Assembly: GCF_026625805.1 (NCBI RefSeq)
Contig: NZ_CP113064.1
Location: 1,736,001-1,800,000 of the forward strand
Length of the DNA: 64,000 bases
Reading direction: 5' to 3'
DNA from: Brevundimonas sp. SL130
Lineage (GTDB): Bacteria; Pseudomonadota; Alphaproteobacteria; Caulobacterales; Caulobacteraceae
The position numbers were made by a program, and so were the translations under genes. Below, piece after piece: positions 38,042 through 48,496 of this stretch. Every line of letters starts with the position of its first letter. Positions within the stretch are counted from its first letter, which is position 1. Under the pieces are notes generated by a model. The model searched no databases, was not told the DNA's origin, and saw nothing but the letters and a program-made list of their open reading frames with translations.

Positions 38042-40338
38042 TGGGCCGCCTCCAGGGTGACGCCGCCGACGGCGTAGAAATAGTCGCCGATGGGGGAGGT
38101 GAAGGTCATGCACAGGTCGCTGTCGATCAGACCGGCGGGCAGGGGCCCGGCGAAACGCATCTGCACCGGCGCGGCGGCGGGATCGGGCAGGGGGAAGGTT
38201 CCGACCGGCGTTCCTTCGCATCCGCCGGCACGAACGATCAGTTCGCCGAACTGGGTTGCGGCGAAATAGTGTTTCATCCGCTTGAAATCATTGGCGATGC
38301 CGAAGTTGTAGGGCAGGCGCGCCACCTCGATGTCAAAGCCCTTGGCGACCGAGAGCGGAGCGTTCCGCCAGTTCATGCAGTCGTCGAAGATATTGGCGTT
38401 ATAGGCCGGGGCCACCGCGCCGGAATCCGGATCCAGCGGCAGGCGCAGTTCGATCCCGCCCATACAGGCGGACAGGGCGTTGACGTCGGCCGTGAGCAGG
38501 GCGGACGTGCGGGTTTCATAGGTTCGCGGCGCGGCCAAGGCCTGGTCGCCGGCGCCGAACGACGTCGCGCGGATGGTCACGCCCAGGGGCGTAGTCAGGG
38601 GCTGGGCGTAGGCCGCCGAGGTCGGCGAGGGTTCGGAGCCGTCCAGGGTGTAGTGGATCACGCCCTGTCCGGTCTGGCTGGCCAGGGCCACGGTCGCCTG
38701 GCCGGTGCGGACGGCGTCGGAGCGGGCGCCTTGAAGCGTGTAGCCGACGGCGAAGGCGCTGTCGGCGGCGGGCACGCCGGCCCGTTTCCAGCGGGCCATC
38801 TGGGGCTCCAGCCGGTCGAGGAAGCCGGGGAAGTCGCGGGTCGGGGCGCCCGACCAGATATTGTCGGCGAAGGCGGCCAGGCGCGGGAAGGTGGCGTGCC
38901 ACACCAGGGCCGGGGTCGAGAGATATTCCGACCAGGCGTTCATCTGGGCGCCCAGCACATGGTGGCGATCGGCGGGCGCGATGGCCTGGGGCATGGGGTC
39001 GTAGCCATAGACCCGTTCCAGGCTCATGGCCGGATTGGCCGGCCGCATCGGCGGCTCGCCCGGCAGCCAGGACTGGATATTGTCGAGATACAGGATGGGC
39101 GCGGGCGACAGGACGACGTCATGCCCCTCGGCCGAGGCTTCGATCGCGCCCTTCTCGCCCTGCCAGGACATGACGGCGGCGGACTGCGGCAGGCCGCCGC
39201 CCTCGAGGATTTCGTCCCAGCCGATCAGCACCCGGTCATGGGCCCGTAGATAGGCGTCGAACTCGCGGATCAGCGCGGATTGAAGAGCGTTCTCGGTGGC
39301 GATGCCTTGCTCGCGCATCAGGGCCTGGACGCGGGGCGAGCGTTTCCACTGGTCCTTGATCGCTTCGTCTCCGCCCAGATGGATGTACTGGCCGGGGAAG
39401 ATGTCCATGATCTCGTCCAGCACCGCCTTGACGAAGGCGATCCCTTCCGGGCCGGGGTCGAGCAGATAGGGATTGACGCCCCAGTCGCCCGAGACCGGCG
39501 GACGGTCGCCGAAGACGCCCAGCTCGGGATAGGAGGCGACGATGGCCTGGGCGTGACCCGGCAGGTCGATTTCGGGGACGATGGTGACGCCCCGCGCGGC
39601 GGCGTAGGCGACCAGATCGCGCATCTCGTCCTGAGTATAGAAGCCGCCATAGCGTTTGGGCGGTTCGTTTCCGGCCGACGGCGTGGTGCGCCAGGCGCCG
39701 ATCCGCGTCAGCTCAGGGTAGCGCTTGATCTCGATGCGCCAGCCCTGGTCGTCGGACAGGTGCAGGTGGAGGACGTTCAGCTTCAGCGCCGCCATCTGGT
39801 CGATGGAGGTCTTCAGCGCCGAGACCGGTTGGTAGTGGCGCGCCACGTCGGCCATATAGCCGCGCCAGCGGTAGGCGGGACGATCCTCGATGATCATGGC
39901 CGGGACGGCGACGGACTGGCCGAAGGCGGTGTCGGGCGACAGCAGTTGAGCCAGGGTCATGGCGCCGTACAGCAGGCCCGAATCCGTCGAGGCGGTGATC
40001 CGCACTCCGGCGTCCGACACCTCGAGCCGATAGGCGCCCTCGCCGACGACGCCGGCGTCGCGTTCAAGACGGACGGCGCCATTGGTCGCTGTGCGAAGCT
40101 CAAGCCCCCGCGTCGTTCGAACCTGATTGATCAGCAGTCGCGCCACGGCGGTCGCGCCCGCGTCCGAAGCGACGACGCCGGCGCCGTTCGTGATGGAGAC
40201 GCCGCCCGCCGTCCGTGTGACCGAGGCGGGCATGGGAATCAGCGGCAGGGGAGAGGCGGTCTCGGCAGTGGCCGAGGCTGACGATGCCTGAAGAAGGGCT
40301 CCCGCCCAAACCGCAGCAATCATGGCTTTCTGCATCAT
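38038..40338 (-). CDS. GH20 beta-N-acetylhexosaminidase
   Basis: 766 residues from ATG 40338 (GAGGG upstream; ATG 40335 also possible). Signal peptide ending ASSASATAE. GH20b domain, then the catalytic barrel with RWRGYMADVARHYQPV, HLHLSDDQGWRIEI and the acid pair Asp324-Glu325 in HLGGDEAIK. A chitobiase-type domain (IHYTLDGSEPSP) and a C-terminal beta domain with three cysteines follow. It removes terminal beta-GlcNAc from antennae or chitobiose. First gene of the six-gene minus-strand operon; its promoter lies in the divergent region shared with the GntR gene. Confidence 0.95.
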   Translation of the reverse strand: MMQKAMIAAVWAGALLQASSASATAETASPLPLIPMPASVTRTAGGVSITNGAGVVASDAGATAVARLLINQVRTTRGLELRTATNGAVRLERDAGVVGEGAYRLEVSDAGVRITASTDSGLLYGAMTLAQLLSPDTAFGQSVAVPAMIIEDRPAYRWRGYMADVARHYQPVSALKTSIDQMAALKLNVLHLHLSDDQGWRIEIKRYPELTRIGAWRTTPSAGNEPPKRYGGFYTQDEMRDLVAYAAARGVTIVPEIDLPGHAQAIVASYPELGVFGDRPPVSGDWGVNPYLLDPGPEGIAFVKAVLDEIMDIFPGQYIHLGGDEAIKDQWKRSPRVQALMREQGIATENALQSALIREFDAYLRAHDRVLIGWDEILEGGGLPQSAAVMSWQGEKGAIEASAEGHDVVLSPAPILYLDNIQSWLPGEPPMRPANPAMSLERVYGYDPMPQAIAPADRHHVLGAQMNAWSEYLSTPALVWHATFPRLAAFADNIWSGAPTRDFPGFLDRLEPQMARWKRAGVPAADSAFAVGYTLQGARSDAVRTGQATVALASQTGQGVIHYTLDGSEPSPTSAAYAQPLTTPLGVTIRATSFGAGDQALAAPRTYETRTSALLTADVNALSACMGGIELRLPLDPDSGAVAPAYNANIFDDCMNWRNAPLSVAKGFDIEVARLPYNFGIANDFKRMKHYFAATQFGELIVRAGGCEGTPVGTFPLPDPAAAPVQMRFAGPLPAGLIDSDLCMTFTSPIGDYFYAVGGVTLEAAQ

Positions 40339-40532
40339 CCCACCCTCTTTGGTCCGATTTTGGTACTGTCGCACGATGGCGCCCTCTCAACGGGGCGTCC
40401 AGCCCTATCCGGTGTGACGAATCGTCGTTTTCCAGTCGCTATGCCGCTTAATGGTATTGTGAATTCCCTATTCGCCATGCGAGGACGAACATGGATCGGT
40501 TCTGAACCGGTGGCAGGAAGATCGAGAGAGGC
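40339..40532. promoter_or_regulatory. Divergent promoter region with two TGGTAYTGT sites
   Basis: Separates the GH20 operon (minus) and the GntR gene (plus). TTGGTACTGT at 40360-40369 and ATGGTATTGT at 40451-40460 share TGGTA(C/T)TGT. A third copy, TTGGTATTGT at 50721-50730, lies before nagB-II. They are not clear palindromes, so they are offered as half-sites for the GntR/UTRA regulator encoded next door. Confidence 0.4.
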
Positions 40533-41270
40533 ATGTCGTTTTCGGAACGGATCGGCGCACTATCGCCGAGCAATGTGGCGCCACTTTACATCCAATTGCG
40601 CCAGCTGATCCGCGACGCGATCACTGCCGGAACCCTGGCGGAGGGCGACGCCTTGCCGGCGGAGCGGGATCTGGCGACCGAATACGACGTGTCGCGCATC
40701 ACGGTGCGCCGCGCGATCGGCGATCTGGTGGAAGACGGGCTGCTGAGCCGCCGTCGCGGCGCCGGCACCTTCGTCGCCGGACGGGTCGAAAAGAATTTCT
40801 CCAAACTGTCCTCCTTCTCGGAGGACATGGTGGCGCGGGGCCGCGTGCCGAGCAGCCGCTGGGTGGCGCGCGCCTCGGGCACGGTGACGCCGGAAGAAGC
40901 CATTGCGTTCGGCGTGTCGCCGGGCGTTCCGGTCCATCGGTTCCAGCGTATCCGGTTTGCGGACGAGACGCCGATGGCGCTGGAGTTCTCGACCATTCTC
41001 GGCACGGCCCTGCCGTCGCTGGAGGCCGTGGAGGATTCGCTTTACGCCGCGCTGGAAGCCAACGGGATGCGCCCTGTCCGCGCCCTTCAGCGCCTGAGGG
41101 CCGTTCCGTTCGGCGGCGAACATTCGAAGATGCTGGGCGTGTCATTGGGCAGCCCTGGGCTGTTGATCGAACGACGGGCCTTCCTGAGGGACGGGCGGAC
41201 CGTCGAGCTGACGCGGTCCTATTATCGCGGCGACGCCTATGACTTCGTCGCCGAGCTTTCGGACATCTGA
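40533..41270 (+). CDS. GntR/HutC-family regulator with UTRA domain, NagQ/NagR-like
   Basis: 245 residues. The winged helix is at about 15-80 (APLYIQLRQLIRDAI, LPAERDLATEYDVSRITVRRAIGDLVEDGLLSRRRGAGTFV in outline) and the UTRA sensor domain at about 95-240 (VHRFQRIRFADETPMALEFSTI ... LLIERRAFLRDGRTVELTRSYYRGDAYDFV). UTRA members of this type sense GlcNAc-6-P or GlcN-6-P and repress nag genes. Its position between the glycosidase operon and the rest of the locus suggests local control of both arms. Confidence 0.92.
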   Translation: MSFSERIGALSPSNVAPLYIQLRQLIRDAITAGTLAEGDALPAERDLATEYDVSRITVRRAIGDLVEDGLLSRRRGAGTFVAGRVEKNFSKLSSFSEDMVARGRVPSSRWVARASGTVTPEEAIAFGVSPGVPVHRFQRIRFADETPMALEFSTILGTALPSLEAVEDSLYAALEANGMRPVRALQRLRAVPFGGEHSKMLGVSLGSPGLLIERRAFLRDGRTVELTRSYYRGDAYDFVAELSDI

Positions 41271-41320
41271 ACTCTATTCGCCGGCGCGTTGCGGCGGCCC
41301 AGTCTTCGCGTGGAGCCGCC

Positions 41321-44201
41321 ATGATCGTCGATCGCCGCAACCTTTTGATCGGCAGTGCGAGCACGGCGGGGTTGATGATCCCCGGCGTCGCGTCAGCGGA
41401 AGCCGCCGGAGTGGGCTCCCTGCCGATGCCTGCGCCACTTCGCGCCTTGCCGGAGCCCCTGCCGGTCGAGGATCCGTCCCGCATCAGTCTGGATCTGGGG
41501 TGGCTGTTTCACGAGGGCGACATTGTCCCCCCGCCGCCGGCCGACCATCACGCCACCTATCTGAACGCCAAGGCCGGCAATGCGCGGGGCGCAGCCGCCA
41601 TGGACTATGACGACAGCGACTGGAGCCGCGTGCGCCTGCCGCACGACTGGGCGGCGTCCCAGCCCTTCGTCGAGACGGCCAACATCTCCCAGGGTTTCCG
41701 GCCGCGCGGGATCGGCTGGTATCGGCGGACGATCCGGCTGGACCCGGCCGATCGCGGCAAGACCATACTGCTGCAGTTCGGCGCCATCGCCACCCACGCC
41801 ACCATCTGGGCCAACGGCAGTATCGTGGCGCACAACTGGTCCGGCTATAACAGTGTCGAGATCGATCTGACGCCGTTCGCCCGGTTCGGCGACGAGCTGA
41901 ATGTGATCGCCATCCGCGTCGACGCCGACGCCATGGAGGGGTGGTGGTACGAAGGCGCGGGCCTGTATCGCCATGCCTGGCTGACGGTGCGCGCACCGGT
42001 CGCCCTGATCACCGACGGCGTCCACTGCGATCCACGTCAGAATGCGGACGGAGGTTGGAGCGTGCCCGTCGAGGCGACGCTGTTCAACGTCGGTCGTACC
42101 CCGGGCCAGGTCGAGGTGCAGGCGAGCCTGCTGGACCCTCAGGGCCAGACCTTGGCGACGCGGCGGGTGCCGCTCGAGGTTCCTGCGCTGGAGCGGGCCG
42201 TGACGTCGGTGTCGATTCCCGTCGCCGATCCGGCCCTGTGGTCCGTCGATCAGCCGACGCTCTACACGGTCCTGACCCAGGTGCTGGTCGATGGGCGCGT
42301 GGTGGATGAGCGGCGTATCGCGGTCGGTTTCCGCACCCTGAGATTCGATGCGGACCAGGGCTTCTTCCTCAACGGCCGGCCGCTGAAGCTGAAGGGCGTC
42401 TGTATCCACCAAGATCACGCCGGAGTCGGGGTGGCCATGCCCGACGGGCTGGTGCGCTGGCGGCTGGAGCGGCTCAAGGCGATGGGCTGCAACGCCATTC
42501 GCAGCGCCCACAATGCGCCCGCCGTGGAGTTCCTGGACCTTTGCGACCGGATGGGCTTCCTGGTCATGAACGAGAACCGGGTGTTCAACCCGGCGCCGGA
42601 CTATATGGCGCAGCTGGAGTGGCTGGTCCGGCGTGACCGCAACCATCCCAGCGTGATTCTGTGGTCGGTCTTCAACGAGGAGCCGATGCAGGGCTCCGAA
42701 GCCGGGGTCGAGATGGTGCGCCGCATGGCCCATGCGGTGAAGGCGCTGGACGACGCGCGGCCCGTGACGGCGGCGATGAACGGGGCCTTCTTCGAACCGA
42801 TCAATGTGTCGAGCGTCGTCGATGTGACCGGCTTCAACTACTATCAGGGCGACTACGACCGCTTCCACGCGCTTCATCCGACGCGGCCGATCACCAGTTC
42901 GGAGGACACCAGCGCCTTTGAGACACGGGGCGCCTTCGCCAGCGATCCGCGGGCCAATGTCATCACCTCCTATGACACCGAGGCGGCGAGCTGGCTGGGG
43001 CGATACGCATCGCAAGACCTGGAAGGCGATCATGGATCGGCCCTTCGTCGCCGGCGGCTTCGTCTGGACCGGGTTTGATTATCATGGCGAGCCCACGCCG
43101 CACGTCTGGCCCACCATCGCCAGCTTCTTCGGCATCATGGATCTGTGCGGCTTCCCCAAGACGGCCTTCGATATTCACCGGGCGCACTGGGTCGATGACC
43201 AGGACGTGGTTTCGATCACGCCGCACTGGACCTGGCCGGGGCGCGAGGGACAGCCGGTCCCGGTGCTGGTCATGTCGAACGCCGATGAGGTCGAACTGAA
43301 GCTGAACGGACGCTCGCTGGGCGTCGTGGCCTGCGACCGGATCATGGGGGCGGAATGGACGGTGCCCTATGAGCCCGGTCGGATCGAGGCGGTCGCCCGG
43401 CGCGCCGGGCGGGTCGTCGCCACGGCGGCGCACGAGACGACAGGTGCTCCCGTTCGGCTGCGGCTGACGCCCGCAAGGACCGTGATGGCGGGCGATGGAG
43501 AGGATGTTCAGCCGATCACGGTCGATGCGGTGGACGCCGCCGGACGCCATGTGCCGACCGCCAACCTGCCCGTGACCTTTGACGTGGCGGGGGCGGAAAT
43601 CATCGGTCTGGGCAATGGCGATCCCAACAGCCATGAGCCGGAAAAAGGCGCGGCGCGGTCGCTGTTCAATGGGCTGGCGCAGGTGATCGTTCAGGCGGTG
43701 GCGGGGAAGGGACGGATCGTCGTGACGGCCTCCGCGCCTGGACTGCGGCCCGCGCGGCTGGCGGTCGAACGGCTGGATCGGGCGGCGCCCCGGTACGCGC
43801 CTATTTTAGTTCCCGCGCAGCCGATCCTGGGCTGGCGGCGGTCGCCGGCCCTGGCCCAGCGTCCAGATCCGAGCCTGGCCCCGACCGACGGCGACAACAA
43901 CAGCTGGGCCTTCGTGCGCAGCGGCGTGACGACCGGTGCGGAGCCGACGCGGAACTGGCGCGTCTATCGCACGGCGGTGAAGCCCTGGCGCGCCGTCGCC
44001 CAGGAGGGCGGGGTGTTGCAGTTCGAAGGTCTGTCTGGCGCGGTCTCGCTGTGGATCGACGGCCAGGCGACGCCCCTGAGGGACGGTGTCGCCGCGTTCG
44101 GTCCCGGCGCCGGCGAACGCCGTGTCACGCTGATCATTGAGGCGGCGCCGGGCGAAGCGTCGGGCGTGACCGGGCCGGTCAAGCTGAAGGCCCTTCGCTG
44201 A
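41321..44201 (+). pseudogene. GH2 beta-galactosidase interrupted by a 4-bp frameshift
   Basis: Tat-type signal (DRRNLLIGSAS...GVASA). The 5' frame covers the GH2 sandwich, Ig-like and TIM-barrel parts: acid/base Glu453 in WSVFNEEP and nucleophile Glu about 528 in TSSEDTS. At 42991-42998 the sequence CTGGCTGG holds a duplicated CTGG; removing one unit restores SWGDTHRKTW and a single 958-residue protein running on through FVAGGFVWTGFDYHGEPTP to LKALR at 44201. As it stands translation ends at 43078 after 22 or so aberrant residues. Intact, the enzyme would remove terminal beta-galactose. Either a true recent mutation or a sequencing or assembly error. Confidence 0.88.
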
Positions 44202-44208
44202 AGATCGA

Positions 44209-44239
44209 CCAGACGGCGGCCCTTGCGGGCGCCGTCTGG
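44209..44239. terminator. Bidirectional terminator between the GH2 gene and nagE
   Basis: CCAGACGGCG (44209-44218) pairs with CGCCGTCTGG (44230-44239), with inner GCCC/GGGC pairing, between convergent genes. No strong U-tract. Confidence 0.65.
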
Positions 44240-44250
44240 CTTGCTGCGAT

Positions 44251-45954
44251 CTAACTCAGCAGATGCACGACGGCGGGCGAGGGGCGGCAGGCGCCGCGCG
44301 GGCCGGCCATCGCCAGAGCCTGGTCGTCGATCAGGGCCGGTTCAGCCACGACCACGCGGACGCGTCCATGATGTCGGGTGCTGGACAGGATATTGTCCAC
44401 GCCGCCCAGAGCCTTCACCAGAGCTGCGGACAGGGTCGGCGCGTCCGGAGCGCTGTCGGAAGGCGCGGCCGAGACGGACGGAACAGCGACCTGATCCGGC
44501 GCCGCAGTGACCGGACGCGCCAGGGCGTCGCGGATCTCGACAGCCACGATATCCGCCACGGGGCCCAGCACGACCTGGAGCGCATGGTCCGACGGGCGCA
44601 CGATCCCGAGCGCGCCCAGGGTCTTCAGGGCCGCCGCATCGACGGCGTCCTGACGCGCCACGATCAGGCGCAGGCGGGTGGCGCAGGCGTCGACCTTGGT
44701 GATGTTCACCGCGCCGCCCAGGGCGGAAATGAAGGCCGTGCCGCGATCGGTCAGGGCTGCGTCCTGGGTCGGGGCGGTCGGCTCGTCCTTTTCGCGTCCC
44801 GGCGTCGGCAGGTCGAAACGCTCGATGACCAGGCGGAACAGGCCGTAATAGATAGCGAAATAGACTAGGCCGACCGGGATGAGCAGCAGGGGCCGCGTCG
44901 CCTTGCCGAAGCTGAGCACATAGTCGAACAGGCCGGCCGAGAACCCAAAGCCAAGCCTCACGTTCAGCAGGTCCATCACCGCCATGGACACGCCGGTCAG
45001 CACCGCGTGGATGACGTAGAGGGCCGGCGCCAGGAACATGAAGGTGAACTCGATCGGCTCGGTCACCCCTGTCAGGGCCGAGGTCAGGGCCAGGCTGAAC
45101 AGCAGGCCGGCGACCGCGCGACGCCGTTCAGGACGGGCGGCGTGATACATGGCGAGACAGGCGGCGGGCAGGCCGAACATCATCACCGGGAAGAAGCCGG
45201 TCATATAGCCGCCGGCGGTGGGGTCGCCCGCGAAGAAGCGCCGCAGATCGCCGCTGACGCCCTGATAATCGCCCTGAACGAAGAAGAAGAAGTTGTTCAG
45301 GACGTGGTGCAGGCCGGTGACGAGGAAGAGGCGGTTGAACATCCCGTACAGGAACAGGCCAACGCTGCCGCTCTTGGAGATGGAGTCGCTCATCGTCGCA
45401 ATGCCGGCGCTGATCCCGGCGTTGCCCAGGCCGACAATGGCCGCCAGCGCCAGACCCGCGACGCCCGCCGCGATCGGCACGAACCGGCGGCCGCCGAAGA
45501 AGGCCAGATAGGACGGCAGTTTCAAGCCCGAGAAGCGGTTGTAGAAGACGCCGCCGATCAGACCCGACAGGATGCCGATGGGCACGTCCAACTTGGCCAT
45601 GGCCTTGGCCTTCCAGGCGGCGACGGCTAGATCGGCGCCGGGGCCCGTGAGGCCGGCGGCGGCCTCGGGCGGCACGGCCAGCAGGGCCTTTCCGGACTCG
45701 GTCGCGACCAGGAAACAGACTACGCCGCCGAGACAGGCCGCGCCGTCGCCGTCTCGCGCGAACCCGGTCGCCACCCCGATGGCGAACAGCAGGCCCAGGT
45801 GGGCGAAGATGGCGTCGCCGGCGGCGGCGAGGAAGGGAATGTCGAGCAGGTCGGCTTGGCCCAGGCGCAGCATCAGCCCCGCGACAGGCAGGACGGCGAT
45901 GGGCAGCATCAGGGCGCGGCCCAGGGGTTGGAGGGCCTCGAGAAGCGACTTCAT
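44251..45954 (-). CDS. nagE: PTS GlcNAc-specific EIICB with a second, degenerate EIIB domain
   Basis: 567 residues. The EIIC membrane domain (1-375) carries GLHHVLNN (216-217 HH) and GVTEPIEF (Glu299). EIIB (about 403-478) has the phosphorylated Cys424 in VDACATRLRL. After a linker a second EIIB-like copy (about 507-567, ALVKALGGVDNILSS...RPSPAVVHLL) has His/Gly where the Cys should be. Imports GlcNAc as GlcNAc-6-P using phosphate from the fused EIIA-HPr-EI encoded just upstream (ATGA overlap). In Caulobacter relatives GlcNAc also enters by PTS, whereas Xanthomonas uses a permease. Confidence 0.92.
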   Translation of the reverse strand: MKSLLEALQPLGRALMLPIAVLPVAGLMLRLGQADLLDIPFLAAAGDAIFAHLGLLFAIGVATGFARDGDGAACLGGVVCFLVATESGKALLAVPPEAAAGLTGPGADLAVAAWKAKAMAKLDVPIGILSGLIGGVFYNRFSGLKLPSYLAFFGGRRFVPIAAGVAGLALAAIVGLGNAGISAGIATMSDSISKSGSVGLFLYGMFNRLFLVTGLHHVLNNFFFFVQGDYQGVSGDLRRFFAGDPTAGGYMTGFFPVMMFGLPAACLAMYHAARPERRRAVAGLLFSLALTSALTGVTEPIEFTFMFLAPALYVIHAVLTGVSMAVMDLLNVRLGFGFSAGLFDYVLSFGKATRPLLLIPVGLVYFAIYYGLFRLVIERFDLPTPGREKDEPTAPTQDAALTDRGTAFISALGGAVNITKVDACATRLRLIVARQDAVDAAALKTLGALGIVRPSDHALQVVLGPVADIVAVEIRDALARPVTAAPDQVAVPSVSAAPSDSAPDAPTLSAALVKALGGVDNILSSTRHHGRVRVVVAEPALIDDQALAMAGPRGACRPSPAVVHLLS

Positions 45955-48467
45955 GCGGCGAACTTCCGTGCGAGCGCCCGCACCTCGGCGGCGGAGGCGC
46001 AATTGAGGGCGGCGGCGGCGTGGGCGCGGCAGGTCACGGCGTCGAGGCCGGAGACCAGGGCCTTGATCGCGGTGACGCGTGCGGGGGCGGCCGACAGCTC
46101 GGTCACGCCCAGGCCGATCAGGATGGGAACGGCCAGACTGTCGCTGGCCAGGCCCCCGCAAACCCCGACCGGTGTCTGGTTGCGGGCGGCGCCGCGACAG
46201 GTTTCGGCGATCAGGCGCAGCACGGCGGGATGCAGGCCGTCGACGCCCGCCGCGACCGCCGGATTGCCGCGATCCATCGCCAGAGCGTACTGGGTCAGGT
46301 CATTAGTGCCGATGGAGAGGAAGTCCGCCTCCTCCGCCAGCAGATCTGCGGTGACGGCCGCAGCCGGCGTTTCCACCATGACGCCCAGGGAGACCTGGGA
46401 GGTGATGGAGAGCTCGGCTTTCAGCCGGTCCAGCACGGCGCGCACCTGGCGCAGTTCGTCGAGGCTGGCGATCATCGGCGCCATGATGTGGAGCGGACCG
46501 GCGGAGTCGACGGCCAGGATGGCGCGCAACTGGGCCTCGAGAACCTCGGGATGGGCCAGGCCGACGCGTATGCCACGCAGACCCAGGGCCGGGTTTTCCT
46601 CGGCCGCGATCGGCAGATAGGGGGCGGGCTTGTCGCCGCCGATATCCAGCAGCCGGACGATAAGCGGGCGCGGCGACAGGGCGTCGGCGATGGCTTGATA
46701 GGTGGCGGTCTGTTCCGAGACCGTCGGTTGAGTGTCCCGTTCGAGAAACAGGAACTCGGTGCGCAGCAGGCCGCAGCCTTCCGCCCCAGCCTCGACCGCC
46801 GCGCGGGCGTCGTCCACCGAGCCGCAGTTGGCATAGGCCTCGATCCGCACGCCGTCGTGGGTGCGACAGGGGACGTCGCGGGCGTCGCGGGCGGCGGCGA
46901 TCCGTTGTCGCTCCGCCTCGATCTGCGCGCGCGCCTGGGTCAGGCGGGCGTCATCGGGCGCCGGCTCGACCACGCCCTCGTCCCCGTTGACGATCAGGCA
47001 GACGCCGTCGGTCACGCTGTCCAGCACCTGGCCCAGGGCCACGACCATGGGCAGACCCGCCGTCGCCGCCAGTATGGCGGCATGAGAGGTCGGGCCGCCG
47101 CCTTCGACGCACAATGCCACCGCGCCGCGACGCGCCAGATCGACGACGTCGGACGGCAGGAGATCGCGGGCCACCACAACGGCGTCAGGGGGCAGGGGTG
47201 CGCCGGCGGTCTCGGCTGTGCCAGTCAACTGTTGAAGGACGCGCCGTTCCAGATCGAGCAGGTCGTCCGCGCGTTCCGCCATTCGGGCGTCGCCGCCGGC
47301 GCGAAGGACCGCCGCCTGTTCGCGAATCGCCGCGCGCCATCCGGCGCAGGCGCTGCCGCCGGCCTTGATGACCGATACGGCCGCTTCGACCAGCGATGGG
47401 TCGGTGAGCATGGAGGCGTGGGCGGTCAGGACCGCCTGTTCATCGGCGTTCGCCCCGATCTTGGCCTGGGCCAGGCGGACGCCGACCGCGTCGAGCGCCG
47501 CGTCCAGGGCGGCCTGCTCCGCCGCAGCGTCCGTCGCCGTCTCGGTGAAGATGATTTCCGCCACCTGCAGCCGATGGGCGATCCCGATGACCCGCCCAGG
47601 CGCTGCGGCGACCCCGACAAGCCGCCCGTCGTCCGGGATGGTCCGGGGCGGAACGGGGGCGACGACGGACGGGGCCGGATGGAGCGGCTCGCCGCGTTCG
47701 CCCATGCCGTCCTCGATCAGGCCGGCGACAAGGGCGACCGCCCGTTCGGCGTCACGACCGGTGGCGGACACGACAATGGTGTCGCCATGACGAACGCCCA
47801 GCGCCATCACGGCGATGGGGCTGGTCAAGGCCGCCCGGCGTTCGCCATGGACCAGCGCGACTTCCGCCTCCAGATCCACCGTCGCCTCGCGCAGGCGGGC
47901 GGCGGGGCGGGCGTGGATGCCGTGCATCATGGCCACATGGACGCTGACTTGCGCCCGGTCCGGCGACGTAGACTGATCCGGCGAAGCCGCGGCGGCGTCG
48001 GTCGAAGTTTCTTCCGACAGGGTCAGGATCGGGGCGCCCGCCGCGACCAGACCCTCGGTCGCGCGCGACGAGATCGAAAACCGCTCGGAACTGGTGATGA
48101 TCACCGGCGTCACCGCCGCGCTGGCGCTCTGGACGATGTCGTCGAGATCCAGCGTGATCAGAAGATCGTTGCGAACGACCCGGTCGCCGACCGCGACGCT
48201 GGCGGTGAAGGCGCGACCGCCCAGGGCGACCGTGTCGATGCCTACGTGGATCAGCACCTCGACACCCTCGTCCGTCAGGATGGCGATGGCGTGTCCGGCC
48301 GACTGCAGGCTGGAGACGACGCCATCGCAGGGCGCCAGAACCCGATCGCCGGTGGGGTCGATGGCGACGCCGTCACCCAGGATCCCGCTGGCGAACACGG
48401 GGTCTGGAACGGCGGCCATCGGGGTCAACCAACCCTGGATCGGCGCCGTGATGATGATGTTCGCCAT
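45951..48467 (-). CDS. nagF: Fused PTS phosphocarrier EIIA(Glc)-HPr-EI for GlcNAc
   Basis: 838 residues, three phosphotransfer modules in order. EIIA-Glc type (1-150): His74 in VEVLIHVGIDTV. HPr (about 172-260): His185 in GIHARPAARL. Enzyme I (about 283-838): His462 in GGGPTSHAAIL, Arg in GLLRTEFLFLER, catalytic Cys in VGVCGGLASD. It carries phosphate from PEP to NagE without needing the housekeeping PTS. Co-transcribed between nagA and nagE, 29 bases after nagA. Confidence 0.93.
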   Translation of the reverse strand: MANIIITAPIQGWLTPMAAVPDPVFASGILGDGVAIDPTGDRVLAPCDGVVSSLQSAGHAIAILTDEGVEVLIHVGIDTVALGGRAFTASVAVGDRVVRNDLLITLDLDDIVQSASAAVTPVIITSSERFSISSRATEGLVAAGAPILTLSEETSTDAAAASPDQSTSPDRAQVSVHVAMMHGIHARPAARLREATVDLEAEVALVHGERRAALTSPIAVMALGVRHGDTIVVSATGRDAERAVALVAGLIEDGMGERGEPLHPAPSVVAPVPPRTIPDDGRLVGVAAAPGRVIGIAHRLQVAEIIFTETATDAAAEQAALDAALDAVGVRLAQAKIGANADEQAVLTAHASMLTDPSLVEAAVSVIKAGGSACAGWRAAIREQAAVLRAGGDARMAERADDLLDLERRVLQQLTGTAETAGAPLPPDAVVVARDLLPSDVVDLARRGAVALCVEGGGPTSHAAILAATAGLPMVVALGQVLDSVTDGVCLIVNGDEGVVEPAPDDARLTQARAQIEAERQRIAAARDARDVPCRTHDGVRIEAYANCGSVDDARAAVEAGAEGCGLLRTEFLFLERDTQPTVSEQTATYQAIADALSPRPLIVRLLDIGGDKPAPYLPIAAEENPALGLRGIRVGLAHPEVLEAQLRAILAVDSAGPLHIMAPMIASLDELRQVRAVLDRLKAELSITSQVSLGVMVETPAAAVTADLLAEEADFLSIGTNDLTQYALAMDRGNPAVAAGVDGLHPAVLRLIAETCRGAARNQTPVGVCGGLASDSLAVPILIGLGVTELSAAPARVTAIKALVSGLDAVTCRAHAAAALNCASAAEVRALARKFAA

Positions 48468-48496
48468 GCTGTCTTCCCCCGAAAATCAAGCGCCGG

